Shown here: piece after piece, positions 34,539 through 41,884 of the stretch
How positions within the stretch are numbered: position 1 is the stretch's first letter
Layout: the number at the start of each line of letters is the position of its first letter
Assembly (NCBI GenBank): GCA_025355465.1
Contig: JANXZO010000072.1
Coordinates: 1-41,884, forward strand
Reading direction: 5' to 3'
DNA length: 41,884 nt
DNA from: Bacteroidales bacterium
GTDB lineage: Bacteria > Bacteroidota > Bacteroidia > Bacteroidales > FEN-979
Program-made: the position numbers and the translations under genes
Notes under the pieces: generated by a model
What the model was told of the DNA's origin: nothing
Databases searched by the model: none
What the model saw: the letters and a program-made list of their open reading frames with translations, nothing else

Positions 34539-36785
34539 ATGAATAAAGGCCCCATTTGCCTATTATCCGGACTCATTTTCAGTCTTTTGGTCGTAACCTC
34601 AGGTTACGGCCAAAAGGCTTTTATTAAAGTACACGACAAGAAGAACCACGAACCGGTTGCGTTTGCGCATGTGTGTCTCGAAGGACTTAAATCCGGTACA
34701 CCAAAATATTCGCTTACAGACATCAGCGGTGCAGTGCCCAACGATGTGAAAGAACGTTCCAAAATAGCCATCAGTTATGTTGGTTATAAAACCCTGATTG
34801 ATACCATCTCTCCCGGTCAGTCGCTGGAGATTGAACTGGCACCTACAGTTACCAACATGGACGAGATAGTTGTTACTGCACAATATACACCCGAACGTGC
34901 CGATAAATCCATTTACCGCGTAGATGTGATCAATGCCCGCCAGATAGAGATGAAGGCGGCTACCAATATGGCTGAACTACTGCAGGATCAATCCAACATG
35001 CGGGTCAGCCAGAACGGCGTTTTGGGAACCAGTCTTCGCATTCAGGGACTATCCGGAGAAAATGTGAAATTTTTACAGGATGGAGTCCCGCTTATCGGCA
35101 GGATGAACGGAAATTTCGATCTGAACCAGCTGAGTCTTTACAATGTTGACCATGTAGAGGTGATCGAAGGTCCCATGTCGGTCATCTATGGCAGCAATGC
35201 ACTGGCCGGAGTGGTGAATATCATTACGAAAGAGAACAAAAATTCACTGTTTTCTGTGTCGGCCAACGCCTATGTTGAATCCATCGGCCAGTATAATTTT
35301 GATGGTTCCATCTCATCCAGCATTAAAAAACATGGCTTCTCACTCTCGGGTGGAAGAAATTTCTTCGGAGGCTGGAATCCGCCGGGCATCACCGGAAGGG
35401 AGCTTACGTACAAACCCAGACGGCAATACTTTGCAGACGGATATTATATGTACTCTGGCGATGTGTTGAAAATAAAACTGGTTGGCAGCTATTTCAATGA
35501 TCTCATCCAGGATAAAGGCCCCCTTTTCCCTCCTCCTTATTATATTTCTGCATTTGATGCCTATTACACGACCGAGCGATATTCGTTGCATACCGAAGGT
35601 TCAGTGAAACTCAGAAAGAACAGGTTTGTCAATTTTATCGCCTCTTATTCAGGTTATGAACGCATAAAGCAGGTCTATCTGAAAGACCTCACCACACTTG
35701 AGAAAATACCTGTTGAAGCATCCTGGGGACGTGATACGACCGGCATGCAATCCTGGATGGGACGGGCAACGATTGCAAAAAGTGACCCCGACCAGAAATT
35801 TAATTATCAGTTGGGTACAGATCTGAACTACGAAACCGGGAAAGGAAAACGCATATCCGGCTACGAGCAGTACATTGGAGATTATGCCGGATTCCTCAGT
35901 GTCAAATGGGACCCGGTAAAAAGCATTTCGCTGCAGCCCGGCGTACGGTTTATCTACAACACAAAATATAAAGCGCCCGTCGTATACGCCCTGAGTGCCA
36001 AATGGGAAATTGTACCCGGTCTGAATACCCGTTTTTCATATGCCCGTGGGTTCCGCGCTCCCACCATCAAGGAACTCTACATGAATTTTGTGGATGTGAA
36101 CCACAATGTACAGGGGAATCCCGACCTCCAGGCCGAACGGTCGAATAACGTTAACCTTAATTTGAATTGGACCAGGGAACAAACTCATCTTGCCTGGAAT
36201 GTTGATGTATCGGGATTCTATAACTATATAACCAATGTAATTCTGCTTGCACCCACCGGAAGCAACCTTGAATATACCTACATCAACCTGAGTGAGTACC
36301 TTACCACTGGATTTCAGGTCGGCGGAGGGTTTAGCCTGTATCCTGCGTTAAAAGTCCAGGCCGGGATTACCATGACAGGCGTGACCGGAGTTCTGGATCC
36401 CGATAAAAAGGCAGACCCGCTGAAATGGACAGCTGAGATGACACTCAATGCCTCCTACCGGTTTGACAGGCCCGACCTAACCTTCTCCCTGTTCTATAAG
36501 TATACCGGCAAAACGCCCCAGGTTGGAGAGGATCCCGTTGATGGTTCTATCGCATGGGGGATGGTAAATCCTTATAACTCCATGGATTTCACGGCAACCA
36601 AAGGTTTCTGGAGCAGCCGGATCAGGCTTTCCGCCGGGGTGAAAAATATCTTTGATATTACTGCGGTTCCGGCAGTCGGCACCGGTGGCGGCCATGGTGG
36701 CGGTGGTGGCGACAACTCAATGAATGTTGCCTGGGGGCGGACATTTTTCGTTAAACTCTCCTTCACTTTCAATAAATACAAATGA
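34539..36785 (+). CDS. TonB-dependent receptor of the HmuR type
   Basis: This 748-residue outer-membrane transporter has a signal peptide, a carboxypeptidase-regulatory-like N-terminal domain (KVHDKKNHEPVAFAHVCLEG), and a TonB box region near DEIVVTAQYTP. The plug follows (SNMRVSQNGVLGTSLRIQGL, VEVIEGPMSVIYGSNALAGV), then a 22-strand barrel including RFSYARGFRAPTIKELYMNF. A Gly/His-rich loop (GTGGGHGGGGGD, about residues 714-725) lies near the last strands and could bind metal or haem. The final strand is FFVKLSFTFNK. Flanking HmuY-like genes suggest haem or a similar iron source. It overlaps the next start by four bases (ATGA). Confidence 0.83.
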   Translation: MNKGPICLLSGLIFSLLVVTSGYGQKAFIKVHDKKNHEPVAFAHVCLEGLKSGTPKYSLTDISGAVPNDVKERSKIAISYVGYKTLIDTISPGQSLEIELAPTVTNMDEIVVTAQYTPERADKSIYRVDVINARQIEMKAATNMAELLQDQSNMRVSQNGVLGTSLRIQGLSGENVKFLQDGVPLIGRMNGNFDLNQLSLYNVDHVEVIEGPMSVIYGSNALAGVVNIITKENKNSLFSVSANAYVESIGQYNFDGSISSSIKKHGFSLSGGRNFFGGWNPPGITGRELTYKPRRQYFADGYYMYSGDVLKIKLVGSYFNDLIQDKGPLFPPPYYISAFDAYYTTERYSLHTEGSVKLRKNRFVNFIASYSGYERIKQVYLKDLTTLEKIPVEASWGRDTTGMQSWMGRATIAKSDPDQKFNYQLGTDLNYETGKGKRISGYEQYIGDYAGFLSVKWDPVKSISLQPGVRFIYNTKYKAPVVYALSAKWEIVPGLNTRFSYARGFRAPTIKELYMNFVDVNHNVQGNPDLQAERSNNVNLNLNWTREQTHLAWNVDVSGFYNYITNVILLAPTGSNLEYTYINLSEYLTTGFQVGGGFSLYPALKVQAGITMTGVTGVLDPDKKADPLKWTAEMTLNASYRFDRPDLTFSLFYKYTGKTPQVGEDPVDGSIAWGMVNPYNSMDFTATKGFWSSRIRLSAGVKNIFDITAVPAVGTGGGHGGGGGDNSMNVAWGRTFFVKLSFTFNKYK

Positions 36786-37789
36786 CCAGGTTCCGGATAT
36801 TATTACCGTTCGCAGGCATCCTTCTGCTGTTGAATTCCTGCTTTAAGGAGGATACCATGCTTCCAAAGCCTCCCCGCGGGAACGTAAAAACAGATACCAT
36901 CGGCATGACGGATAACTACAAGTACCAGGTGTGGTTCCGGCTCGATTCGGGTTTGGTGGTAAGTACCAATGTCAAGACCCTCACCGATCTTGGTTTTGAA
37001 TGTGGTCCTCAGGGCTGGCATGTCATTTTGAATACCAGTGATTTTGTTCGCGTTGCTGATCTGGGAACTGTTCCATTTGGTGCGGCCTGCGACTCAACCG
37101 GGGTTCACTGGCAGTTTGATAAATCAGACGGCAATCCCGATTCTATTGCGATTGGCCGTTGGTTTTCGGTTGCCGGCACCGATACCGTTTCCAACAATCA
37201 TGTTTATCTCCTGGACCGCGGATTGGATGAATTAGGGAATCCGCTCGGTCTGTACCAGATTATCTTCGACAGTCTGAAAAATGGCAACTATTATTTCAGG
37301 TATTCAGGCTGGAAAGGAGGGGCGGTTAAAACCGGAAAAGTATCGAAAGAGCCCGGCATAAGCTATATCTACTTCAACCTGGGAGGAGAGGGTTCTGTTC
37401 AGCAAATTGAGCCTCCAATGACCGATTTTGATCTTCTTTTCACCCAATATACCACGTTGTTGTTTACCGCTCAGGGAGGAGCCTATCCCTACCTCGTTAC
37501 GGGAGTTCTGATCAACAGATCCGGTGTGGTTGTGGCAACGGATTCATTGACACCATTTTCTGAATTGACCCTGGATGTGGCAAAACAGTTTACCTACTCT
37601 TCCAACCTCGATGCGATCGGTTATCTCTGGAAGTTTTACAACTTCGACAATGGGAATTACACGATTCGGGAAAAGATTCATTACGTGATCCACGATCCGA
37701 GAGGGTTTTATTATAAACTCAGGTTTATCGGTTTTTACAATAACAAAGGCGCAAAAGGTTATCCGGTCATTGAATACCAGCGTCTTTAG
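36782..37789 (+). CDS. HmuY-like lipoprotein
   Basis: This 335-residue protein has a lipoprotein signal peptide with Cys20 (LLNSC). It shares with the gene at 33256 the phrase type DFDLLFTQYTTLL followed by GGAYPYLVTGVLINRSGV, and ends like HmuY-family proteins with FYYKLRFIGFYNNKG. This marks it as a paralogue without a T9SS domain; it is probably anchored in the outer membrane and exposed. Translation is coupled to the TonB receptor by the ATGA overlap. The likely role is capturing the ligand and passing it to the receptor. No ABC transporter or CobN-like (HmuS) gene follows. Confidence 0.68.
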   Translation: MTRFRILLPFAGILLLLNSCFKEDTMLPKPPRGNVKTDTIGMTDNYKYQVWFRLDSGLVVSTNVKTLTDLGFECGPQGWHVILNTSDFVRVADLGTVPFGAACDSTGVHWQFDKSDGNPDSIAIGRWFSVAGTDTVSNNHVYLLDRGLDELGNPLGLYQIIFDSLKNGNYYFRYSGWKGGAVKTGKVSKEPGISYIYFNLGGEGSVQQIEPPMTDFDLLFTQYTTLLFTAQGGAYPYLVTGVLINRSGVVVATDSLTPFSELTLDVAKQFTYSSNLDAIGYLWKFYNFDNGNYTIREKIHYVIHDPRGFYYKLRFIGFYNNKGAKGYPVIEYQRL

Positions 37790-37813
37790 TGTTCCCGGCT
37801 CAATACTGAATAT

Positions 37814-37835
37814 GGTAACCGTACCAACGGTTCCC
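37814..37835. terminator. Weak hairpin between convergent genes
   Basis: AACCGT and ACGGTT pair around ACCA, extended by two more G-C pairs after one mismatch. It sits 25 bases after the lipoprotein gene and before the convergent osmC stop. There is no U-run on either side, so a terminator role is doubtful. Confidence 0.3.
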
Positions 37836-37873
37836 TTACCTTCTCCTGGCTATCCGATGGGTTGCCGGAATGG

Positions 37874-38281
37874 TTATTTGTAATGGATCAGAATGGTTTG
37901 TTTCAGCTCCGGGTGAAGGCTCAAAGATACCGGACAGTTGCGCGTGATAAATTCGATGGCCCGTCTTTGCTGGTCCGTGTAATTGTTGTGCGGCAGGGTC
38001 AATTCGACAATGATCTCACCGATGCGGCGCGGGTTATCCGTCATTACCTTGGTGATGCTCATGGTCGTTCCGTCAACATCAAAACCCTGGTTGCGCGCAG
38101 CAATGCCGATGATGGTGATCATGCAGCTTCCCAGGGCTGTTGCTACCAGGTCGGTGGGCGAAAAATATTCGCCTCTGCCGTTGTTGTCGGTTGGCGCATC
38201 AGTTATGAGCGTGTTCCCCGATTTGAGATGGGTGGCCTCTGTGCGGAGCTCCCCTTTATAAATTGTTTCGACGGTTGGCAT
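37874..38281 (-). CDS. OsmC/Ohr family peroxidase
   Basis: This 135-residue protein has the OsmC fold with both redox cysteines: C53 in LVATALGSCMIT and C116 in ITRNCPVSLSLHP. The catalytic Glu is probably in the segment near FSPTDLVATAL. These enzymes reduce organic hydroperoxides or peroxides. The sequence fits the general OsmC branch rather than Ohr. The gene is the last of a probable operon with guaD (26-base gap) and is convergent with the HmuY-like lipoprotein. Confidence 0.88.
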   Translation of the reverse strand: MPTVETIYKGELRTEATHLKSGNTLITDAPTDNNGRGEYFSPTDLVATALGSCMITIIGIAARNQGFDVDGTTMSITKVMTDNPRRIGEIIVELTLPHNNYTDQQRRAIEFITRNCPVSLSLHPELKQTILIHYK

Positions 38282-38307
38282 AATATAGCAATCAGACAGG
38301 TTTGTAA

Positions 38308-38787
38308 TCAGTAGTTGATGCGGCTTTGAAGACTTGTCCAGGTGTCAAATACCCGGGCAGAATCCGGTAGATTCAGCTGTTCGGCTGGAATCTGGCGAAG
38401 ATGGTGTTCCCTTTTGAACTCCTCGTAGATCAAGGCGTCGTCGAACCCGGCTTTTGCTGCGTCGTGACGCGAGGCGGCAAAGTAAACCTTCCTGGGTCTG
38501 GCCCAGAAAATTGCACCAAGGCACATCGGGCAGGGTTCACAGCTTGTATAGATTTCGCAATCAGTCAGCTGGAAATCGTCCAGATTCCGGCATGCATCGC
38601 GGATGGCTACAACTTCGGCATGGGCTGTTGGGTCGTTGGTGCTTGTAACCTTGTTATATCCCCGTCCAACAACCTTGTTATCTTTTACCACCACGCATCC
38701 AAACGGACCGCCCTCCTCCCGGATCGAGCGAAAAGCAAGATCAATTGCTTCCTGCATGAATGCTGTCCTCTCAGAATGTTCGCTCAT
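38308..38787 (-). CDS. guaD: Guanine deaminase of the cytidine-deaminase fold
   Basis: This 159-residue enzyme converts guanine to xanthine. The zinc site is H56-x-E58 in DPTAHAEVVAIRD, with C86 and C89 in TSCEPCPMCLGAI. The C-terminal part has the AGFDDALIYEEF segment, and the family phrase SNDPTAHAE appears as STNDPTAHAE. This matches the small guanine deaminases (B. subtilis GuaD type) better than tRNA deaminase TadA, which has a different C-terminal helix. A related nucleoside or pterin deaminase cannot be ruled out. It lies 31 bases after the Memo gene and 26 bases before osmC, so the three may form one transcript. Confidence 0.82.
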   Translation of the reverse strand: MSEHSERTAFMQEAIDLAFRSIREEGGPFGCVVVKDNKVVGRGYNKVTSTNDPTAHAEVVAIRDACRNLDDFQLTDCEIYTSCEPCPMCLGAIFWARPRKVYFAASRHDAAKAGFDDALIYEEFKREHHLRQIPAEQLNLPDSARVFDTWTSLQSRINY

Positions 38788-38818
38788 AATTTTACAACAC
38801 TTTATTTCAAATTCATAG

Positions 38819-39916
38819 TTATCTGTATCCGATTCCGGCGAACCCTACCCAATGGTGAAGATTGGCGCCTGCAGTCTTCCCTAATCCGATATCTTCAACC
38901 CGGAGCGCCGGCTGGGCAATGGAGGTTGAATACCCCAGCAAGGTGCCCGACAAGGGTCCCGACCGCAGCTTCTGCTCCAGGTAGCACGCCGTAAGCAGGC
39001 CGAAGGGAACCGCATACCTGCCACACCAGGTCCACTTATAGGTGCGGTAGTTGGTGTCCTGCACGGTATATTCACTGAAACGACGGAGTTTTTCTTTTGT
39101 TATCTCTCCTGTAAGACACTGGCTGATGATCTCCTCTTCATGGGCGATAGCTTTCAGGTAAGCCGAAGTGTCGTTGCCATAAAAGGCAAAGTTGGCCCCG
39201 CCCCAATCCTCGTCTCCGTAATGTACCGCATCATTGGAGATGACGATGGTGATGTCGCGGTTACGATCGATCACTCCGTCCTGACAGAGTTTCATCAGGG
39301 CAAGCGACAAATTCCCTGCAAGATCACTAAGGGTACTGAACGACATATACGGTACCAGGATCGGCACGATTTCAATTCCTTTGTAATAGTATTGAAGCCA
39401 TGGTACAATCGCTTCAAGGGAATGTTCGGCCTGCTGCAGGGAGTCGCTCACAAGGTAGGTCGACCTGGGCAGCTGGTTCATGATCTTCTCCCTTAGTCCC
39501 GAAACCCTGACGGGTCCGTAAGGGGCTTTCCAATAATCGTAGCTGTCAAAAACCATTTTGTTCTCGATGCCGTATTTTCCGGCTTTGTGTGCTACGCCAA
39601 TGAGGATTACAGCAGGCGTTTTGACATTTTGCAGGGTGAGCGGGTAGAGCCAGCTGGCATAGGAATAATCGTCGTGTGGACAAATAACGGTCTTCCACGA
39701 AGTGAACGGGCGGATGTTTTTGTCATCCCTGAGATCGGAGAGTTTTCGGCCGTATAAACGGTTTATTCTTGCGACAACGGAGTCCATTTGCCATGAACGT
39801 GTTGCAAAACCAACCGGATCTGCCGGACGACGGATCTTGGTTTGACCAATGGCAGAAAAGTGGACCAGCATTTCCAGCGCACAGATGGCCACGACCAGGT
39901 AAAATTTGCTCCTCAT
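38819..39916 (-). CDS. Secreted Memo-family (AmmeMemoRadiSam system protein B-like) protein
   Basis: This 365-residue protein has a signal peptide (KFYLVVAICALEMLVHFSAIG), so it is probably periplasmic. The Memo fold is shown by TVICPHDDYSYASWLYPL (first metal-ligand segment), VILIGVAHKAGKYG, AEHSLEAIVPWLQYYYKG, IVISNDAVHYGDEDW and TWCGRYAVPFGLL. The aromatic/charged residues near PHDDYSY replace the usual PHAGYxYSG. Memo-like proteins bind copper or iron and are related to extradiol dioxygenases; the exact role is unknown. The other AmmeMemoRadiSam components are not in the window, and export is unusual for that system. It is divergent from the phosphatase gene and shares a symmetric promoter with it. 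Confidence 0.83.
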   Translation of the reverse strand: MRSKFYLVVAICALEMLVHFSAIGQTKIRRPADPVGFATRSWQMDSVVARINRLYGRKLSDLRDDKNIRPFTSWKTVICPHDDYSYASWLYPLTLQNVKTPAVILIGVAHKAGKYGIENKMVFDSYDYWKAPYGPVRVSGLREKIMNQLPRSTYLVSDSLQQAEHSLEAIVPWLQYYYKGIEIVPILVPYMSFSTLSDLAGNLSLALMKLCQDGVIDRNRDITIVISNDAVHYGDEDWGGANFAFYGNDTSAYLKAIAHEEEIISQCLTGEITKEKLRRFSEYTVQDTNYRTYKWTWCGRYAVPFGLLTACYLEQKLRSGPLSGTLLGYSTSIAQPALRVEDIGLGKTAGANLHHWVGFAGIGYR

Positions 39917-39947
39917 TGGTAATTGTTCGGGATATATCTCCCGCCCC

Positions 39948-39983
39948 CTTTACAAAATTACGGAATTGCCTATATTTGTAAAG
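39948..39983. promoter_or_regulatory. Symmetric divergent promoter between the Memo and phosphatase genes
   Basis: A perfect 9-bp inverted repeat, CTTTACAAA (39948-39956) and TTTGTAAAG (39975-39983), has an 18-base spacer. It contains two opposed -7 elements: TAATTTTG on the minus strand (39953-39960, toward Memo) and TATATTTG on the plus strand (39971-39978, toward the phosphatase). Each -7 lies at about the -33 distance of the other, so the arms may double as -33 elements. Leaders would be about 33 and 22 bases. Confidence 0.55.
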
Positions 39984-40003
39984 AACTAATCTCATTTTAT
40001 TTC

Positions 40004-40738
40004 TTGAAGCCCATTCTCCAATCCCAGCTAAATTTCCGCGATCTTGGCGGACTCATGACCATCACTGGCCAAAAAATCAAACCCGGATTGCTTTTTCGAA
40101 GCGGTGACCTTTTCTCCCTGACGGCAGAAGACGTGAAACATCTCGAATCCATCCGGCTGGCGCTGATTATTGATCTTCGGGCGACCCGGGAGATCGAAAA
40201 ACGTCCCGACAAAGTGATATCAACTGTTCGGGAGATCGTTCACATCGACATTCACGACACTGCAAGTGATACAGCCGAGCACCTCCTGGAAAAGGACGAT
40301 GCCGCAGGAATGGAGCAGGTGCTTGTGCATGATTACCGCCGTCTGGTAGAACTGCATCAGAAAGATTTTCGCGACTTTCTGCGTCTTCTGGCCACGACCG
40401 GCAACCTGCCGGTGGTGTATCACTGTGCTGCCGGAAAGGACCGTACAGGACTGGCAACGGTATTCCTCCTTGCAGCCTTGGGCGTAGATATCCCCACCAT
40501 CCGGGAAAATTACCTGGCAACCAATGAATTTAACTTAACCTATACCAACAAGCTCATTCAAAAGGTCACCGAATCCGGACAAAATGGGGCAATTCTTCGT
40601 CCGCTGATGGAGGTCCGGAATGAATATCTCGATGCCGCCCTGGAGGAGATTGATCAGAAGTATGGTGGATTGCAAAAGTTTGTCAGCGTGACCCTGGAAG
40701 CTGATGTGGAGCAATTGCGGAACCGGTTTCTGGAATAA
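40004..40738 (+). CDS. Tyrosine phosphatase (dual-specificity-like)
   Basis: This 244-residue protein has the CX5R active site HCAAGKDRTG (C141, R147) and an upstream conserved segment NFRDLGGLMTITGQKIKPGL with SGDLFSLT. The general-acid region is near IDLRATREIE. The sequence resembles the tyrosine-protein phosphatases of the 'protein-tyrosine phosphatase/DSP' type common in Bacteroidota; substrate unknown. The start is the TTG at 40004, placing the N terminus at MKPILQSQLNFRDLGG. The longer in-frame extension (from 39923) overlaps the promoter and lacks family sequence. A second open frame runs antisense and is a shadow. Confidence 0.85.
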   Translation: MKPILQSQLNFRDLGGLMTITGQKIKPGLLFRSGDLFSLTAEDVKHLESIRLALIIDLRATREIEKRPDKVISTVREIVHIDIHDTASDTAEHLLEKDDAAGMEQVLVHDYRRLVELHQKDFRDFLRLLATTGNLPVVYHCAAGKDRTGLATVFLLAALGVDIPTIRENYLATNEFNLTYTNKLIQKVTESGQNGAILRPLMEVRNEYLDAALEEIDQKYGGLQKFVSVTLEADVEQLRNRFLE

Positions 40739-40787
40739 ATGCGGTGTGGAACATGACCATTAAAAGAAAAATTTTAAAACCATACAC

Positions 40788-41840
40788 ATGAAACTATTCG
40801 ATCGTGAAAATACCAGGAGATCAGCATTTGTAACTGCTACCATCCTGTTTGTAATGCTGGCCAATTTTTCCCTGTTGGCGCAGGATACTTTTTCCATCGT
40901 GGCCGTCGATTCGGTTACGGGCGAAATTGGAAGTGCCGGTGCCTCCTGCGTGGGTTCAAGCACAACCTACCCGCACGGTGCGGCGATACTGAGCGATGTG
41001 ATTCCCGGCATCGGGGCCATACACACCCAGGCTGCGTGGCTTTCATCGAACCAACAGCATGCCCATGATTGGATGATGCTCGGACTTTCGCCACAGCAGA
41101 TCATTGATTCTTTGGTGGCGCACGATGCCGGAGGGAACCCCACAACCAGGCAATATGGCATTGTCGATTATAATGGCGGCCACCCGCGAAGTGCGGCATA
41201 CACCGGTATCAACTGCATGAATTATAAAAACGATTCTGCGCATCTGAATTTCTCGATCCAGGGAAATATCCTCCTCGGACAAAAGATCCTTGATTCTATG
41301 CAGTCGCGGTTTTTAGGTACGCCGGGAAGCCTTGCCGACCGCCTGATGGCAGCCCTTCAGGGAGCCAAGATAATCGGTGCCGACACACGCTGTGCACCTC
41401 GCAATACCTCTTCTCAGTCGGCATTTCTGCGTGTGGCCAAACTTACAAACCAGCCCGATTCGCTGTACCTCGACCTGTGGATGGCTTATCCGCAAAACCA
41501 GGCGGGCATTTATCCCGTGGATCCCATCGATTCGCTGCAGACACTGTATGATGCCTGGAAACAGGTTGTATCAGTCCGCCCTGCAGGCAACTTGCCAATC
41601 TCTTCTGTCAAGGTATATTCTGACCAGGATGGGAACACTGTTTTTGATTTTACCAGGTGTCCTGAATACCCCGGTGCCACCCTGGTAATTTATGATGTTA
41701 CCGGCAGAAAGGTCAGATTGGAAAAAGTCTCTTCGCGGATCCTGAAATTAAATCTCCGGGAGGTAAATCATGGCATGCTGATTTATCAGGTGGCGGATAA
41801 GCGTGGATCGATGATGGTATCGGGAAAATTCTTCAGATAA
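40788..41840 (+). CDS. DUF1028 protein with T9SS sorting domain
   Basis: This 350-residue protein has a signal peptide or anchor (VTATILFVMLANFSLLAQ). Residues 35-270 are a DUF1028 domain, a Ntn-hydrolase-like fold: TFSIVAVDSVTGEIGSAGAS, GIGAIHTQAAWLSSN and GLSPQQIIDSLVAHDAG. The catalytic role of the family is not established; putative amide or peptide hydrolysis is suggested by the fold. The end is a T9SS sorting domain (about residue 285 on: VYSDQDGNTVFDF, LVIYDVTGRKVRLEKVSS), so it is secreted by the type IX system. The gene stands alone; about 40 bases of the window remain after it with nothing recognisable. Confidence 0.83.
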   Translation: MKLFDRENTRRSAFVTATILFVMLANFSLLAQDTFSIVAVDSVTGEIGSAGASCVGSSTTYPHGAAILSDVIPGIGAIHTQAAWLSSNQQHAHDWMMLGLSPQQIIDSLVAHDAGGNPTTRQYGIVDYNGGHPRSAAYTGINCMNYKNDSAHLNFSIQGNILLGQKILDSMQSRFLGTPGSLADRLMAALQGAKIIGADTRCAPRNTSSQSAFLRVAKLTNQPDSLYLDLWMAYPQNQAGIYPVDPIDSLQTLYDAWKQVVSVRPAGNLPISSVKVYSDQDGNTVFDFTRCPEYPGATLVIYDVTGRKVRLEKVSSRILKLNLREVNHGMLIYQVADKRGSMMVSGKFFR

Positions 41841-41884
41841 AGATCGTAATCCGCAAATGGCTACCCGGAAATCTTTTCCACTAT

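Noticed and set aside
37814-37835. Bidirectional terminator between the lipoprotein and osmC genes
   Set aside because: Stem is weak and there is no U-run; listed at low confidence only.
38308-38787. tRNA adenosine deaminase TadA
   Set aside because: The C-terminal AGFDD...EEF segment and STNDPTAHAE fit small guanine deaminases better than TadA.
37862-38994. Plus-strand frames of 150 and 197 residues opposite osmC and guaD
   Set aside because: Antisense to well-supported genes with intact active sites; no family features.

Overview
The window looks like a chromosomal contig from a Bacteroidota bacterium, most likely a Bacteroidales-type anaerobe or microaerobe; genus cannot be told from the sequence. 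The signs are three proteins ending in type IX secretion (T9SS) sorting domains, a TonB receptor with a carboxypeptidase-like N-terminal domain, a short Bacteroidota-type primary sigma factor (RpoD), a DUF3078 protein, no strong Shine-Dalgarno sites, and several promoters matching the Bacteroidota -7 element TAnnTTTG.

Layout. 1-600: five 24-bp tandem repeats that look like the end of a mobile element, abutting an orphan receiver domain that is probably the tail of a broken hybrid kinase. 601-3826 (all minus): small membrane protein, DUF3078 protein, MscL, a secreted protein and a potassium channel. 3900-7740 is accessory DNA: a frameshifted and truncated transglutaminase-like gene flanked by short inverted repeats, an attC-like stretch, a Bro-N protein, a HipBA toxin-antitoxin pair with an operator, and an orphan VapB-like antitoxin. 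It ends at tRNA-Arg(UCU).

7989-30120 is mostly housekeeping. It holds parC, a flavodiiron protein and a lipoprotein, then tsaD divergent from a plus-strand run: tamB, a T9SS cargo protein, addA, and a kinase fused to a RapZ C-terminal domain. Next come aqpZ (minus), murU and addB, then a secreted EEP-family phosphohydrolase. The kinase-RapZ fusion and MurU together look like the AmgK/MurU route of cell-wall amino-sugar recycling, with a possible built-in amino-sugar-phosphate sensor. AddA and AddB (double-strand break repair) bracket these genes.

30312-32629: degP/htrA and rpoD lie head to tail. 33256-37789: a tight three-gene locus of HmuY-like secreted protein, TonB receptor and HmuY-like lipoprotein, probably for uptake of haem or another metal complex. 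37874-39916 (minus): OsmC peroxidase, guanine deaminase and a secreted Memo-family protein. The Memo gene shares a nearly symmetric divergent promoter with a tyrosine phosphatase (40004-40738). The window ends with a T9SS-secreted DUF1028 protein. The most notable features are the kinase-RapZ fusion beside murU, the haem-type locus with two related binding proteins around one receptor, the cassette-like accessory region, and the symmetric divergent promoter.
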